This document shows, in pieces, positions 7,881-15,358 of a stretch of DNA of 33,529 bases. The DNA comes from Chloroflexota bacterium (GTDB lineage: Bacteria; Chloroflexota; Anaerolineae; UBA4142). Each line of letters begins with the position of its first letter. Position 1 is the first letter of the stretch. The stretch covers positions 1 to 33,529 of the forward strand of contig VGOB01000034.1 in NCBI GenBank assembly GCA_016865935.1, read 5' to 3'. The position numbers and the translations under genes were made by a program. The notes below the pieces were generated by a model. That model saw nothing but the letters and a program-made list of their open reading frames with translations, made no database searches and was not told the DNA's origin.

Positions 7881-8870
7881 CTAAACGGCGTGACACGCGA
7901 CCCAATGATCGGCGCCCACATCGCGAAAGGCAGGATCGTCTTTCTTGCAAATGTCCATCACGATCGGGCAACGCGTGTGGAAATGACAGCCGCTCGGCGG
8001 ACGCACCGGCGACGGCACATCGCCGACCAGGATGATGCGCTCGCGTTTTTCTTCGACGACCGGGTCCGGGATCGGCACGGCGGAGAGCAACGCTTTGGTA
8101 TACGGATGCAACGGCGTTTTGTACAGCGCATTGCGGTCGGTCAGTTCGACGATCTTGCCGAGGTACATCACCGCGATCCGATCCGAAATGTGCCGCACCA
8201 CCGACAAATCGTGCGCGATGAAGAGGTATGTCAGGTGGAACTTTTGCTGCAACTCTTCCAGCAGGTTGATGATCTGCGCCTGAATCGAAACGTCGAGCGC
8301 GCTGATCGGCTCGTCGCAGACGATAAAATCCGGGTTGACCGCGAGCGAACGCGCGACGCCGATGCGCTGACGCTGCCCGCCGGAAAATTCGTGCGGATAG
8401 CGATTGACAAAGTACGGATTCAAGCCGACGATCTGCAACAGTTCTTGCACGCGCTCTTTCTTCTCTTTGCCTTTGGAAATGTTGTGCACTTCGAGCGGCT
8501 CGCCGATGATGTCGCCGACGGTCATCCGCGGATTCAACGACGCGTACGGGTCTTGGAAAATCATCTGCATATGGCGGCGCATCTTGCGCAACTCTTCGCC
8601 TTGCAACTTGCACAAATCCTTGCCCTTGAAGAATACGTCGCCCGCGGTCGGACGGTACAGCTGCAAGATCGCGCGCCCGGTCGTGGACTTGCCGCAACCC
8701 GATTCGCCGACCAAGCCCAGGGTCTCGCCGCGCCGAATCTCAAAATCGAGACCGTCTACGGCTTTGACATCCGCCACCTTGCGCTGAAGAATGATGCCCT
8801 GCGTGATCGGGAAATATTTTTTCAGTCCTTTGACTTGGACGAGCGATTGCTCTGGTTTGGGATCAGCCAT
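7881..8870 (-). CDS. oppF: Oligopeptide ABC transporter ATP-binding protein OppF/DppF
   Basis: The 329-residue ATPase has Walker [10 protein letters not shown] at residues 55-63, the signature SGGQRQR at 163-169, Walker B FIVCDE at 182-187 and the switch His in AHDLS. After the ATPase domain comes the Opp/Dpp-specific C-terminal extension with the Cys/His cluster GCHFHTRCP and a following Cys. The long N-terminus with an insertion before Walker A ([16 protein letters not shown]) favours OppF over OppD. It pairs with OppD to power the OppB/OppC channel in the inner membrane. AAGGAG precedes the ATG. It is last in the oppBCDF order. Confidence 0.93.
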   Translation of the reverse strand: MADPKPEQSLVQVKGLKKYFPITQGIILQRKVADVKAVDGLDFEIRRGETLGLVGESGCGKSTTGRAILQLYRPTAGDVFFKGKDLCKLQGEELRKMRRHMQMIFQDPYASLNPRMTVGDIIGEPLEVHNISKGKEKKERVQELLQIVGLNPYFVNRYPHEFSGGQRQRIGVARSLAVNPDFIVCDEPISALDVSIQAQIINLLEELQQKFHLTYLFIAHDLSVVRHISDRIAVMYLGKIVELTDRNALYKTPLHPYTKALLSAVPIPDPVVEEKRERIILVGDVPSPVRPPSGCHFHTRCPIVMDICKKDDPAFRDVGADHWVACHAV

Positions 8871-8893
8871 TTTGAAAAACTCCTTGTCTGGTG

Positions 8894-8958
8894 TCAGTGT
8901 TCAGTATTCAGTATCCAGTGTTCAGTGTTCAGTCTGAATACTGAACACTGAATACTGA
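8894..8958. repeat. Heptamer array (CAGTGTT/CAGTATT words) with inverted half
   Basis: Six CAGTxTT-type 7-nt units are followed by AATACTG/AACACTG units that are their reverse complement, giving a hairpin of about 65 bases. It fills the gap between oppD and oppF. Confidence 0.9.
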
Positions 8959-8959
8959 T

Positions 8960-9952
8960 TCACTGCTTCCGCAGTTTCCGCACGTCCTGCCAATGCCAGC
9001 ACGCGACCCAATGCCGCACCGCGCCCAATTCCAACGCGGGATTTTCGTTCGCGCATTTCTCCGTGCGATAGCGGCAGCGATCGTAGAACGGACAGCCCTT
9101 GGGCATCTCGATCAAATCCGGCGGCAGTCCTTCAATCGGCGTCAATTTCGATTTCAGCGCGGCGTCGAGTCGCGGAATCGAGCCGAGCAAGCCGAGCGTG
9201 TACGGATGCAAGGGGTTGCCAAACAATTCCTTGTTCGACGCGGACTCGATCACGAATCCGGCGTACATCACGTTGATCCGATCCGCCAGTCCGGCGATCA
9301 CGCCGAGATCGTGCGTGATCCAGATGATCGCCATTCCCAATTCGCGCTTGAGCCGCTTGACGATGTCAATGATCTGCGCCTGGATCGTCACGTCGAGCGC
9401 GGTGGTCGGTTCGTCGGCGATGAGCAGTTGCGGCGAGCAGGACAACGCCATCGCGATCATCACGCGTTGGCGCATTCCGCCGGAGAACTGATGCGGATAA
9501 TCGTCAATCCGCCCTTCCGCTTCCGGGATGCCGACCATCTTCAATAATTCGATCGCGCGCTTGCGCGCCTGCTCTTTGGTCATTCCCAGATGCAATTCCA
9601 GCGCTTCGGAAATTTGCGTGTTGATCGTCAGCACCGGATTGAGCGAGGTCATCGGGTCTTGAAAGACCATCGCGATTTTGTTGCCGCGCACCGATCGAAT
9701 TTCTTCGTCGTCCACCTTGACCAAATCGCGTCCTTGAAACATCACTTGCCCGCTCGCGATTTTGCCCGGCGGCATCGGAATCAAGCGCATCACCGACAAC
9801 ATCGAAACCGATTTGCCGCAGCCCGATTCGCCGACCAAGCCCAGGGTTTCGCCTTCGTCCAGGTGAAACGAAACGCCGTTGACCGCGTGGACGACGCCGT
9901 CCTGGGTGTGGAACTCGGTTCTCAAATCTTTGACTTCCAGTAATGTTCCCAT
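8960..9952 (-). CDS. oppD: Oligopeptide ABC transporter ATP-binding protein OppD/DppD
   Basis: The 330-residue ATPase has Walker A GESGCGKS at 41-48, signature SGGMRQR at 157-163 and Walker B LLIADE at 176-181. The C-terminal extension carries GCPFYDRCRYRTEKC, the Cys-rich element typical of Opp/Dpp ATPases. The TTG four codons upstream is open, but the ATG at 9952 is preferred because GGGAGGG lies directly before it. It forms the heterodimeric motor with OppF. Repeats separate it from both neighbours, but the shared strand and order indicate one operon. Confidence 0.93.
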   Translation of the reverse strand: MGTLLEVKDLRTEFHTQDGVVHAVNGVSFHLDEGETLGLVGESGCGKSVSMLSVMRLIPMPPGKIASGQVMFQGRDLVKVDDEEIRSVRGNKIAMVFQDPMTSLNPVLTINTQISEALELHLGMTKEQARKRAIELLKMVGIPEAEGRIDDYPHQFSGGMRQRVMIAMALSCSPQLLIADEPTTALDVTIQAQIIDIVKRLKRELGMAIIWITHDLGVIAGLADRINVMYAGFVIESASNKELFGNPLHPYTLGLLGSIPRLDAALKSKLTPIEGLPPDLIEMPKGCPFYDRCRYRTEKCANENPALELGAVRHWVACWHWQDVRKLRKQ

Positions 9953-9987
9953 TCGCCCTCCCAAAATAATTTCAGATTACAAACAAA

Positions 9988-10050
9988 TAGTGATTAGTAA
10001 TTGGTCAACTAGTGACTAGTTGACCAATTACTAGTTGACTAGTCACTAAT
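9988..10050. repeat. TAGT/GACTAGT word array forming an inverted repeat
   Basis: Words such as GTGATTAGTAATTGGTCAAC are followed by their reverse complement, including a GACTAGTTGACCAATTACTA segment. It lies between oppC and oppD and overlaps the end of oppC, supplying its last codons and TAG stop. Confidence 0.88.
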
Positions 10051-10983
10051 CTCCGGATTCAACGCCTCGTTCAACCCATCGCCGAAAAAGTTGAACGCGA
10101 ATACAATCGCGGCAAGCACGAGCCCTGGAATGAACACGAGCCAGATCATTTGCGGAAACTGCCGCCAATAGCGCCCAGCGTTTTCCGCGATGATGTTCCC
10201 CCAGCTCGGCGCGGGCGGCTGTAGCCCGATGCCGAGAAAGCTCAGGTAACCTTCCGACAGCGCGATATCGCCCAAGCCCATTGACATCGCGACGATGATC
10301 GGCGTGACCGCGTTCGGCAAAATGTGCCGCGCGATGATCCGGGATGTCGGCACGCCGATTGCGCGCGCGCCAAGTACGAATTCGCGCTGCTTGATCGTCA
10401 ACACCTGCGCGCGAATCAAACGCGCCAAGCCCGCCCAACCGATCACGCCGAGCGCGAGAATGACGACCGCGTAATCCAGATAGCCGGTGTTCGCCAGTTC
10501 GCTCAAGCCGGACGACCTTGCCCAGTGCATCACCCCCGGTTTGATCGTGGAGGCGACGAAGAACACAAACAGCAATCCGGGAAACGCAAACAGAATATCG
10601 GCTACCCGCATTATAATCGTATCTGCCCAACCCTCCAAATAGCCCGCTAGCGCGCCCAGTGGGATGCCAAGCGCCAAATTGACCAGGGTGACCATTAGGA
10701 TCACGAAAACGGCGGAACGCGCGCCCCACACGATCCGGCTGAACATATCGCGCCCGAGCGCGTCCGTGCCGAACCAATGCGCCGCGCTCGGTGGTTTTTC
10801 GATCTGATCCAGGTTTTGCTGATCGTACGCATACGGCGCGATGAACGGCGCGAAGAGCGCGGTGACAAACATCAGCCCGATGACGATCGCGCCGAGCGCG
10901 GCGGGCGGATTCGTGAGAATGCGCCGCAGGATGTACGCTTGCGCCGATTGCCGACGCGTCGCAAAGAGATCGGACTGTGCCAC
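10039..10983 (-). CDS. oppC: Oligopeptide ABC transporter permease OppC/DppC
   Basis: The 314-residue protein has about six membrane segments and the OppC-type N-terminal soluble part ending in HWFGTDALGRDMFSRIVWGAR, a hallmark of this subunit. The EAA loop that contacts the ATPases is visible as GARAIGVPTSRIIARHILPNA. The start is GTG with only a weak ribosome-binding site. The C-terminus (LNPEISD) ends inside a repeat array, which supplies Ile-Ser-Asp and the stop. It forms the membrane channel with OppB. A GTCATTCTGAG palindrome separates the two permease genes. Confidence 0.93.
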   Translation of the reverse strand: MAQSDLFATRRQSAQAYILRRILTNPPAALGAIVIGLMFVTALFAPFIAPYAYDQQNLDQIEKPPSAAHWFGTDALGRDMFSRIVWGARSAVFVILMVTLVNLALGIPLGALAGYLEGWADTIIMRVADILFAFPGLLFVFFVASTIKPGVMHWARSSGLSELANTGYLDYAVVILALGVIGWAGLARLIRAQVLTIKQREFVLGARAIGVPTSRIIARHILPNAVTPIIVAMSMGLGDIALSEGYLSFLGIGLQPPAPSWGNIIAENAGRYWRQFPQMIWLVFIPGLVLAAIVFAFNFFGDGLNEALNPEISD

Positions 10984-11000
10984 TACACTTTACTCGTGTT

Positions 11001-11069
11001 GTCATTCTGAGCGAAGCGAAGAATCTCGCGCACGCAATTCGCGCGACGCTTCGCTCCGCTCAGCGTGAC
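11001..11069. repeat. GTCATTCTGAG palindromic element
   Basis: It starts GTCATTCTGAGCGAAGCGAA and ends in the matching CTTCGCTCCGCTCAGCGTGAC inverted half, split here for length. It is a relative of the GTCATTGCGAG elements elsewhere in the window and lies between oppB and oppC. Repeats of this type are widespread in bacterial genomes. Confidence 0.85.
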
Positions 11070-11075
11070 ATCAGT

Positions 11076-12056
11076 TTACGCTTTCCGGATGCGCGGGTCG
11101 AGCAAGCCGTACGTGATGTCCACTACCAAATTCGAAAAGACATACGCCACGGCGATCAGCAACACCAGCGCCATCGTGATATAGTAATCACGCGCAAAGA
11201 GCGCGTCGAACGCGAGCTGTCCCACGCCCGGCACGCCGAACCAATTTTCGACCAGGAACGATCCGGCGACCAAGCCGCCCATCATCAAACCCAGGATCGT
11301 CGCAATCGGGATGAGCGCGTTCCGCATCGCGTGCCGGAGAATGACCGTCCGTTCGCGCAAGCCCTTGGCGCGCGCGGTGCGAATGTAATCCTCGCTCAAC
11401 ACTTCGATCATTCCGGCGCGCATCTGCCGCGTCATCACCGCGATGATGCCCAGCGATTCGATGAACGCGGGCAAAATCACTTTCGCGCTGAAAATGCCGT
11501 CCCAGTATCCTTGCACCATCGGCAAGATGGGACCGATCGAAAATTTAAGATTCGCCGCCGCGAAAACCAAATCGTGCCGGCGCGAAAAAAGAAACGTCAA
11601 GACCGGATTGAGAAAAATGATCGGCAACGAAATTCCGGCGATGACGATGCCGCGAATGAGCAAATCAATCCACGAATCACGCTTCAACCCAGCGATCAAA
11701 CCCAGCGGCACGCCGATCCCTAGCCCCAGAAAAATCGCGACGAGATTGAGCTGAATCGTGACCGGCAACGCTTGCGCGATCAGCGCGCCGACCGGCTGAT
11801 CGCGATACTTGACGAGGGAATAGCCAAAGTTGCCTTGCAACGCGTTCGTGACATAGTTCAAGTACTGAATGTGGAAGGGCTGATCGAAACCGTACTCGCG
11901 GCGCAACCGTTCGATCGTTTCTGGGTTGGCGCGCAAACCCAGCAGCACCTGGAGCGGATCGCCGGGCCCGTACACGCCAAGCGCGAACGTGATCAGCGAA
12001 ATGAAAAAAAGTAACACCGGCAACCAGAGCAAGCGCCGGAGGATGAACGCGGTCAT
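11076..12056 (-). CDS. oppB: Oligopeptide ABC transporter permease OppB/DppB
   Basis: The 326-residue integral membrane protein begins MTAFILRRLLWLPVLLFF, the typical OppB N-terminus. It continues with GPGDPLQVLLG, LRREYGFDQPFHIQYLNYV and GNFGYSLVKYRDQPV, the conserved periplasmic region of this family. The EAA loop is RTARAKGLRERTVILRHAMRNA, split here as RTARAKGLRE and RTVILRHAMRNA. The ATG at 12056 is preferred over an upstream TTG because AGGT lies eight bases before it. It pairs with OppC. Confidence 0.93.
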   Translation of the reverse strand: MTAFILRRLLWLPVLLFFISLITFALGVYGPGDPLQVLLGLRANPETIERLRREYGFDQPFHIQYLNYVTNALQGNFGYSLVKYRDQPVGALIAQALPVTIQLNLVAIFLGLGIGVPLGLIAGLKRDSWIDLLIRGIVIAGISLPIIFLNPVLTFLFSRRHDLVFAAANLKFSIGPILPMVQGYWDGIFSAKVILPAFIESLGIIAVMTRQMRAGMIEVLSEDYIRTARAKGLRERTVILRHAMRNALIPIATILGLMMGGLVAGSFLVENWFGVPGVGQLAFDALFARDYYITMALVLLIAVAYVFSNLVVDITYGLLDPRIRKA

Positions 12057-12070
12057 CGGCAAAACCTAGC

Positions 12071-12098
12071 GTAGGGGCGTTTGATTAAACGCCCCTAC
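12071..12098. repeat. 28-bp palindrome, second copy
   Basis: It is the exact reverse complement of the 28-mer at 3536-3563: arms GTAGGGGCGTTT and AAACGCCCCTAC, loop GATT. It lies three bases downstream of the first binding-protein stop and before oppB. It may stabilise the 3' end of the binding-protein message, a common way to raise binding protein above permease. Confidence 0.85.
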
Positions 12099-12101
12099 GA
12101 C

Positions 12102-13820
12102 TTACCTTTCGATCGAAACGTATTTGAGACGCGGAATGATGATCGGCGGATAAATCATTCCCTTGACGTAGGGCTTGGTCAGCCAGTACTCGCGCGAGTG
12201 CGAAAATGGAATAACCGGCGCGTCGGTGAGAATCAACTGCTCGGCTTGTTGATACAGTTTAAAGCGCGTCGTACTATCTTTTTCCAGCGCGGCTTGGTCG
12301 AGCAATTTGTCCACTTCGGGGTTGCCATAGCTCGCCCAGTTTTGCGTGCTGGTCGAGCGGAACAAAATGTCCAAAAAGTTTTGCGGATCCACATAGTCCG
12401 CCGCCCAGCCCACGTCGAACATTTGGTACGGATTCTTGGTGGGATCATCAATCGTGTTGAAGAAACTGGCGTCATCGGTTTGCTGAATCGAAACGCGCGC
12501 GCCGAGATTGTCCTTCAACATTCCCGCCATCACTTGAACGTTTTGCGCGGCGGAACCGCCCGCGCCAATCGTCGTCCAGGTAATGTCGGGCAACTTTCCG
12601 GCGTACTTGGATTCAGCGAGCAACTGCTTGGCTTTGGCTGGATCGTACGTCAGTTTGTTCGCAGGTTCCGCATAACCGGGCATCCCCGGCGGCAAAATCG
12701 TGCTCGCGACCAAAGGCATCTTGCGATAGACGACGTCAATCACTTTTTGGCGATCGATCGCGAGCGCGAATGCCTGCCGCACTTTGGGATCATCGAACGG
12801 CGGCTTGCGCGTGTTGAAGACGATGAACCCGGTCGAAAGCGAAGGCCCGATGAACAGTTGTTTGTTCAACGGACTGTTCGGATCGCTGACGCGCTCGATG
12901 TCGCTGATCGTGACGTAGACCGATTCGAGATCGCCGTTTTCGTACATCGTCATCGCCGAGCCGCCGCTGAGAATGAACTGCACCTCGTCCAGCTTGGGTT
13001 TGCTCTCGCCGTAGTAATTTTCATTCTTGGCGAGAATGATCCGTTGCGCGCGCACGTACTCTTTCAGTTTGAAGGGACCGGTGCCGTTCGGTTTGTCGGT
13101 CCACGTCCGTCCGCCGCGCTCGACGTTGTTCTTATCCACGATGTACGCGGTCGGAAAAGTCAACTTCGCCAGAAAGTACGATTTGGGCGCGTCGATTGTG
13201 ATCTTGACCGTGTAATCGTCCACGACTTGGACGCCGCTGACTTCGGCGGCTTTGCGGCTCAATTTCTCGCGCACGCCGATGATGTCGCCCAAATAATTTT
13301 CGGCGGTCGGCGAAAGTGTCGCCGGATTCGCGACGCGTTCGATCGAGTACTTGAAATCTTGCGCCGTCACCGGGCGACCGTCGTGGAATTTCACTTCCTT
13401 GCGGAGATAGAACGTGTACGTCTTGCGATCTTCGCTCACATCCCATTTCTCGGCGATGTCCGGCACGACTTTGAGATTTTGATCGAGCATCACCAAGCCG
13501 CTGAAAATTTCGGCGACGTACTCGCCCGCGTTCGTATCGTTCACCTGCGCGGGATCGAGCGTGCGCGGATCGGTGCCGCCGGGCAGGCGCAAAATGTTTC
13601 GACTCGGCGCGACGGGCGCGCGCGCGGTCGGCTGTTTGCCAGGCGCGGGTGGCGTCGCGCCGAACCCGGGCGCGGGTTGCGCGAGCGGGCTTGATCCAGG
13701 TTGCATCAAGAAATACAACACACCACCGCCAACGCAGACCGCGCCGCACAATGCGACGAGCAGAATCACGATGATCCCTATCAGCCAGCGATTGCCGCCG
13801 GTATTTTCACTGTTCGACAT
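12102..13820 (-). CDS. oppA: Oligopeptide ABC transporter substrate-binding protein, N-terminally anchored (SBP_bac_5)
   Basis: The 572-residue product starts at an ATG at 13820 with GGAGG eight bases upstream. Unlike the other two binding proteins here it has no proper lipobox. A membrane helix (about residues 12-38, WLIGIIVILLVALCGAVC) probably anchors it, followed by a Pro/Gly-rich linker. Family-5 landmarks are LRLPGGTDPRTLDPAQ, IFSGLVMLDQNLKVVPDIAEKWDVS, NGTGPFKLKEYVRAQRI and VRQAFALAIDRQKVIDVVY. It is the first gene of the transport operon and the natural partner of OppBCDF. Its start overlaps the end of cobU by 14 bases, and a strong promoter lies 44-72 bases upstream inside cobU. Confidence 0.92.
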   Translation of the reverse strand: MSNSENTGGNRWLIGIIVILLVALCGAVCVGGGVLYFLMQPGSSPLAQPAPGFGATPPAPGKQPTARAPVAPSRNILRLPGGTDPRTLDPAQVNDTNAGEYVAEIFSGLVMLDQNLKVVPDIAEKWDVSEDRKTYTFYLRKEVKFHDGRPVTAQDFKYSIERVANPATLSPTAENYLGDIIGVREKLSRKAAEVSGVQVVDDYTVKITIDAPKSYFLAKLTFPTAYIVDKNNVERGGRTWTDKPNGTGPFKLKEYVRAQRIILAKNENYYGESKPKLDEVQFILSGGSAMTMYENGDLESVYVTISDIERVSDPNSPLNKQLFIGPSLSTGFIVFNTRKPPFDDPKVRQAFALAIDRQKVIDVVYRKMPLVASTILPPGMPGYAEPANKLTYDPAKAKQLLAESKYAGKLPDITWTTIGAGGSAAQNVQVMAGMLKDNLGARVSIQQTDDASFFNTIDDPTKNPYQMFDVGWAADYVDPQNFLDILFRSTSTQNWASYGNPEVDKLLDQAALEKDSTTRFKLYQQAEQLILTDAPVIPFSHSREYWLTKPYVKGMIYPPIIIPRLKYVSIER

Positions 13821-14451
13821 TTTTCGTTCCTCCATCTAGTCGCGGAGAATTCAGGTTGCGCCCATAGTACACGCGCTTGCGATTCTTGTCAAGGCGTCTG
13901 CCAAAGTCAGCCATCAGCGCGCACGCTTTGATCTCCACCGGCAATCCCGCGACAAGCAAAAATACTTCGTCCGCCGCCGCCGCGATTTTTTTGTTCACCG
14001 CGCCGAGCAGATCGCGGTACGCGCGTCCCAACGCGTTGTCCGGCACCAGCCCCATCCCAACTTCGTTTGACACGAGAATCAACGCGGCATCGTGCGCGCG
14101 ATACCATGCGAGCAAGTCGTCAACCTCGCGCGACATTTCCGCACGCGCGTTCGATTCATCCGCGAGCAACACGTTCGACGCCCACAGCGTGATGCAGTCC
14201 ACGACGATCACGCGCGCGTTTGCCGCCGATTGCAACGCGCGCGCGATCTCGCGCAGCGATTCGAGCGTCCGCCACGCGGCAGGACGCGCCGCGCGATGCG
14301 ACGCGATCCGCGCGCGCATTTCGTCGTCACGCGCTTCCGCCGTCGCGACGAACAGCACATCATCGCCACCGCGTTTGCGCGCGAGCGCCTGCGCGAAATC
14401 GCTTTTGCCGCTCCGCGCGCCGCCGAGAATGAGAGTTAAACGCTTTGTCAT
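13807..14451 (-). CDS. cobU: Bifunctional adenosylcobinamide kinase / adenosylcobinamide-phosphate guanylyltransferase
   Basis: The 214-residue product phosphorylates adenosylcobinamide and then transfers GMP to make AdoCbi-GDP, the substrate of CobS. It has P-loop GGARSGKS at 10-17, the guanylylated His52 in ASHRAARP, and VSNEVGMGLVP at 127-137, all family signatures. The ATG at 14451 has AGGGA nine bases upstream; an in-frame TTG at 14460 is less likely. After AGLPVEIK, where the family normally ends soon, the frame continues for about 40 residues. Part of that tail (LDKNRKRVYYG) is the readout of a perfect promoter sequence for the next gene. It is the last gene of the cobalamin operon. 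Confidence 0.93.
   Translation of the reverse strand: MTKRLTLILGGARSGKSDFAQALARKRGGDDVLFVATAEARDDEMRARIASHRAARPAAWRTLESLREIARALQSAANARVIVVDCITLWASNVLLADESNARAEMSREVDDLLAWYRAHDAALILVSNEVGMGLVPDNALGRAYRDLLGAVNKKIAAAADEVFLLVAGLPVEIKACALMADFGRRLDKNRKRVYYGRNLNSPRLDGGTKNVEQ
13864..13892 (-). promoter_or_regulatory. Strong sigma-70 promoter inside the cobU 3' end, driving the peptide-transport genes
   Basis: On the minus strand TTGACA (13887-13892) and TACTAT (13864-13869) are separated by exactly 17 bases. The site lies in the cobU reading frame, 44 bases before the binding-protein ATG. It should uncouple the peptide operon from B12-controlled read-through. Confidence 0.75.
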
Positions 14452-14469
14452 CACAACCAATCCCTGCAG

Positions 14470-14536
14470 AAAGATGAAAGATGAAGGATGAAAGATGAAA
14501 GAAATTCATCCTTCATCTTTCATCTTTCATCCTTCT
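14470..14536. repeat. Heptamer array (AGATGAA words) with inverted half
   Basis: Four AGATGAA/GGATGAA units are followed by CTTCATC/TTTCATC units, the reverse complement, giving a near-perfect hairpin between cobS and cobU. The same word occurs at 1238-1270 and 20983-21060. Confidence 0.92.
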
Positions 14537-14537
14537 C

Positions 14538-15245
14538 TCACAGAGTTACGCACCCAATCAACAACACGCCTGCTTCCACGCTCTCGCAAATCATTCCGTA
14601 AATGTCGCCCGTCAAGCCGCCCAGACGATTCAGCGCGAGGCGCGCAATGGACAGCGCGACGAGGAACGCGCCGACAAGCGCGGCGAATCCGAACGCGCCG
14701 AAAAACGCGCAACCCAGCGCGGCAAACATCGTCGCGACGAAAACGATGCGGCGCGTCAAGCCCGCGCGAAACAGCGCCGCCATCCCGCCCGAGCGCGCGA
14801 GCGGAAACGTCGCCGCGAACACCATCGCCCAACGACCCAGGATCGGCGCGAGCAAGATCGGCGCGAACGATGACACGTTCGCAAGCGCGGCGAATTTGAC
14901 GATGAGCAGCAGCATCAATCCGACCGCGCCAAAGGTTCCGAGATGCACATCGCGCAGAATTTCGAGGCGGCGTTCGCGCGTTGTTGCCGCGAACAAGCCG
15001 TCGCACGCGTCCGCGAATCCATCGAGATGCAACGCGCCGCTGAACACAATCCACAGCGCGAGCAACAGCGCGGACGCGACCAAGTTCGGCAAAATCGCGC
15101 GCAACAAAAAATGCGCAACAACCAAACTCGCGCCGATGAGCAAGCCGACGAACGGAAACCACGCGTACGCGCGCGCGGAAATTGGCTCGCGGTAACGCGC
15201 GGGAACAATCGTTAGTAAACCAAGCGCGGTAAGAAAATCGTTCAT
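14538..15245 (-). CDS. cobS: Adenosylcobinamide-GDP ribazoletransferase (cobalamin synthase)
   Basis: The 235-residue integral membrane enzyme joins AdoCbi-GDP to alpha-ribazole or its phosphate, the last assembly step of cobalamin. Signatures are GALHLDGFADACDGLFA with the metal-binding aspartates, and NRLGGLTGDIYG near the C-terminus. Several hydrophobic helices lie between. The ATG at 15245 is preferred; the frame is open 13 codons further upstream, but that stretch is palindromic repeat sequence. It follows cobQ across a cluster of palindromes and precedes cobU. Confidence 0.93.
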   Translation of the reverse strand: MNDFLTALGLLTIVPARYREPISARAYAWFPFVGLLIGASLVVAHFLLRAILPNLVASALLLALWIVFSGALHLDGFADACDGLFAATTRERRLEILRDVHLGTFGAVGLMLLLIVKFAALANVSSFAPILLAPILGRWAMVFAATFPLARSGGMAALFRAGLTRRIVFVATMFAALGCAFFGAFGFAALVGAFLVALSIARLALNRLGGLTGDIYGMICESVEAGVLLIGCVTL

Positions 15246-15252
15246 CGAATTC

Positions 15253-15358
15253 GGGCGATAAATCGCCCGCCTCAGCGGGTACAAGCCCGATAAATCGGGC
15301 TAACCGAATCGGTTTCCAACCGATTTTCACCTATTGAGCCGTCGAATTGATTCGACGG
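15253..15358. repeat. Cluster of four different short palindromes
   Basis: Four perfect or near-perfect palindromes lie in tandem between cobQ and cobS. They are GGGCGATAAATCGCCC (15253-15268), AGCCCGATAAATCGGGCT (15284-15301), AATCGGTTTCCAACCGATT (15307-15325) and CCGTCGAATTGATTCGACGG (15339-15358). The last lies in the 3' end of cobQ and encodes its final residues. Without T-tracts they look like dispersed repeat units rather than classical terminators. Confidence 0.85.

Noticed and set aside
8894..8958. CRISPR array
   Set aside because: Units are 7 nt without spacers and drift from copy to copy. No cas gene is present. The same holds for the other word arrays.
12081..13694. Long plus-strand open frame (over 500 codons) across the first binding-protein gene
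   Set aside because: It is antiparallel to a clear SBP_bac_5 protein, is Arg-rich with no conserved motif, and arises from GC-rich codon bias. The same applies to 357-1235, 1432-2541, 15334-16851 and 18046-19062.
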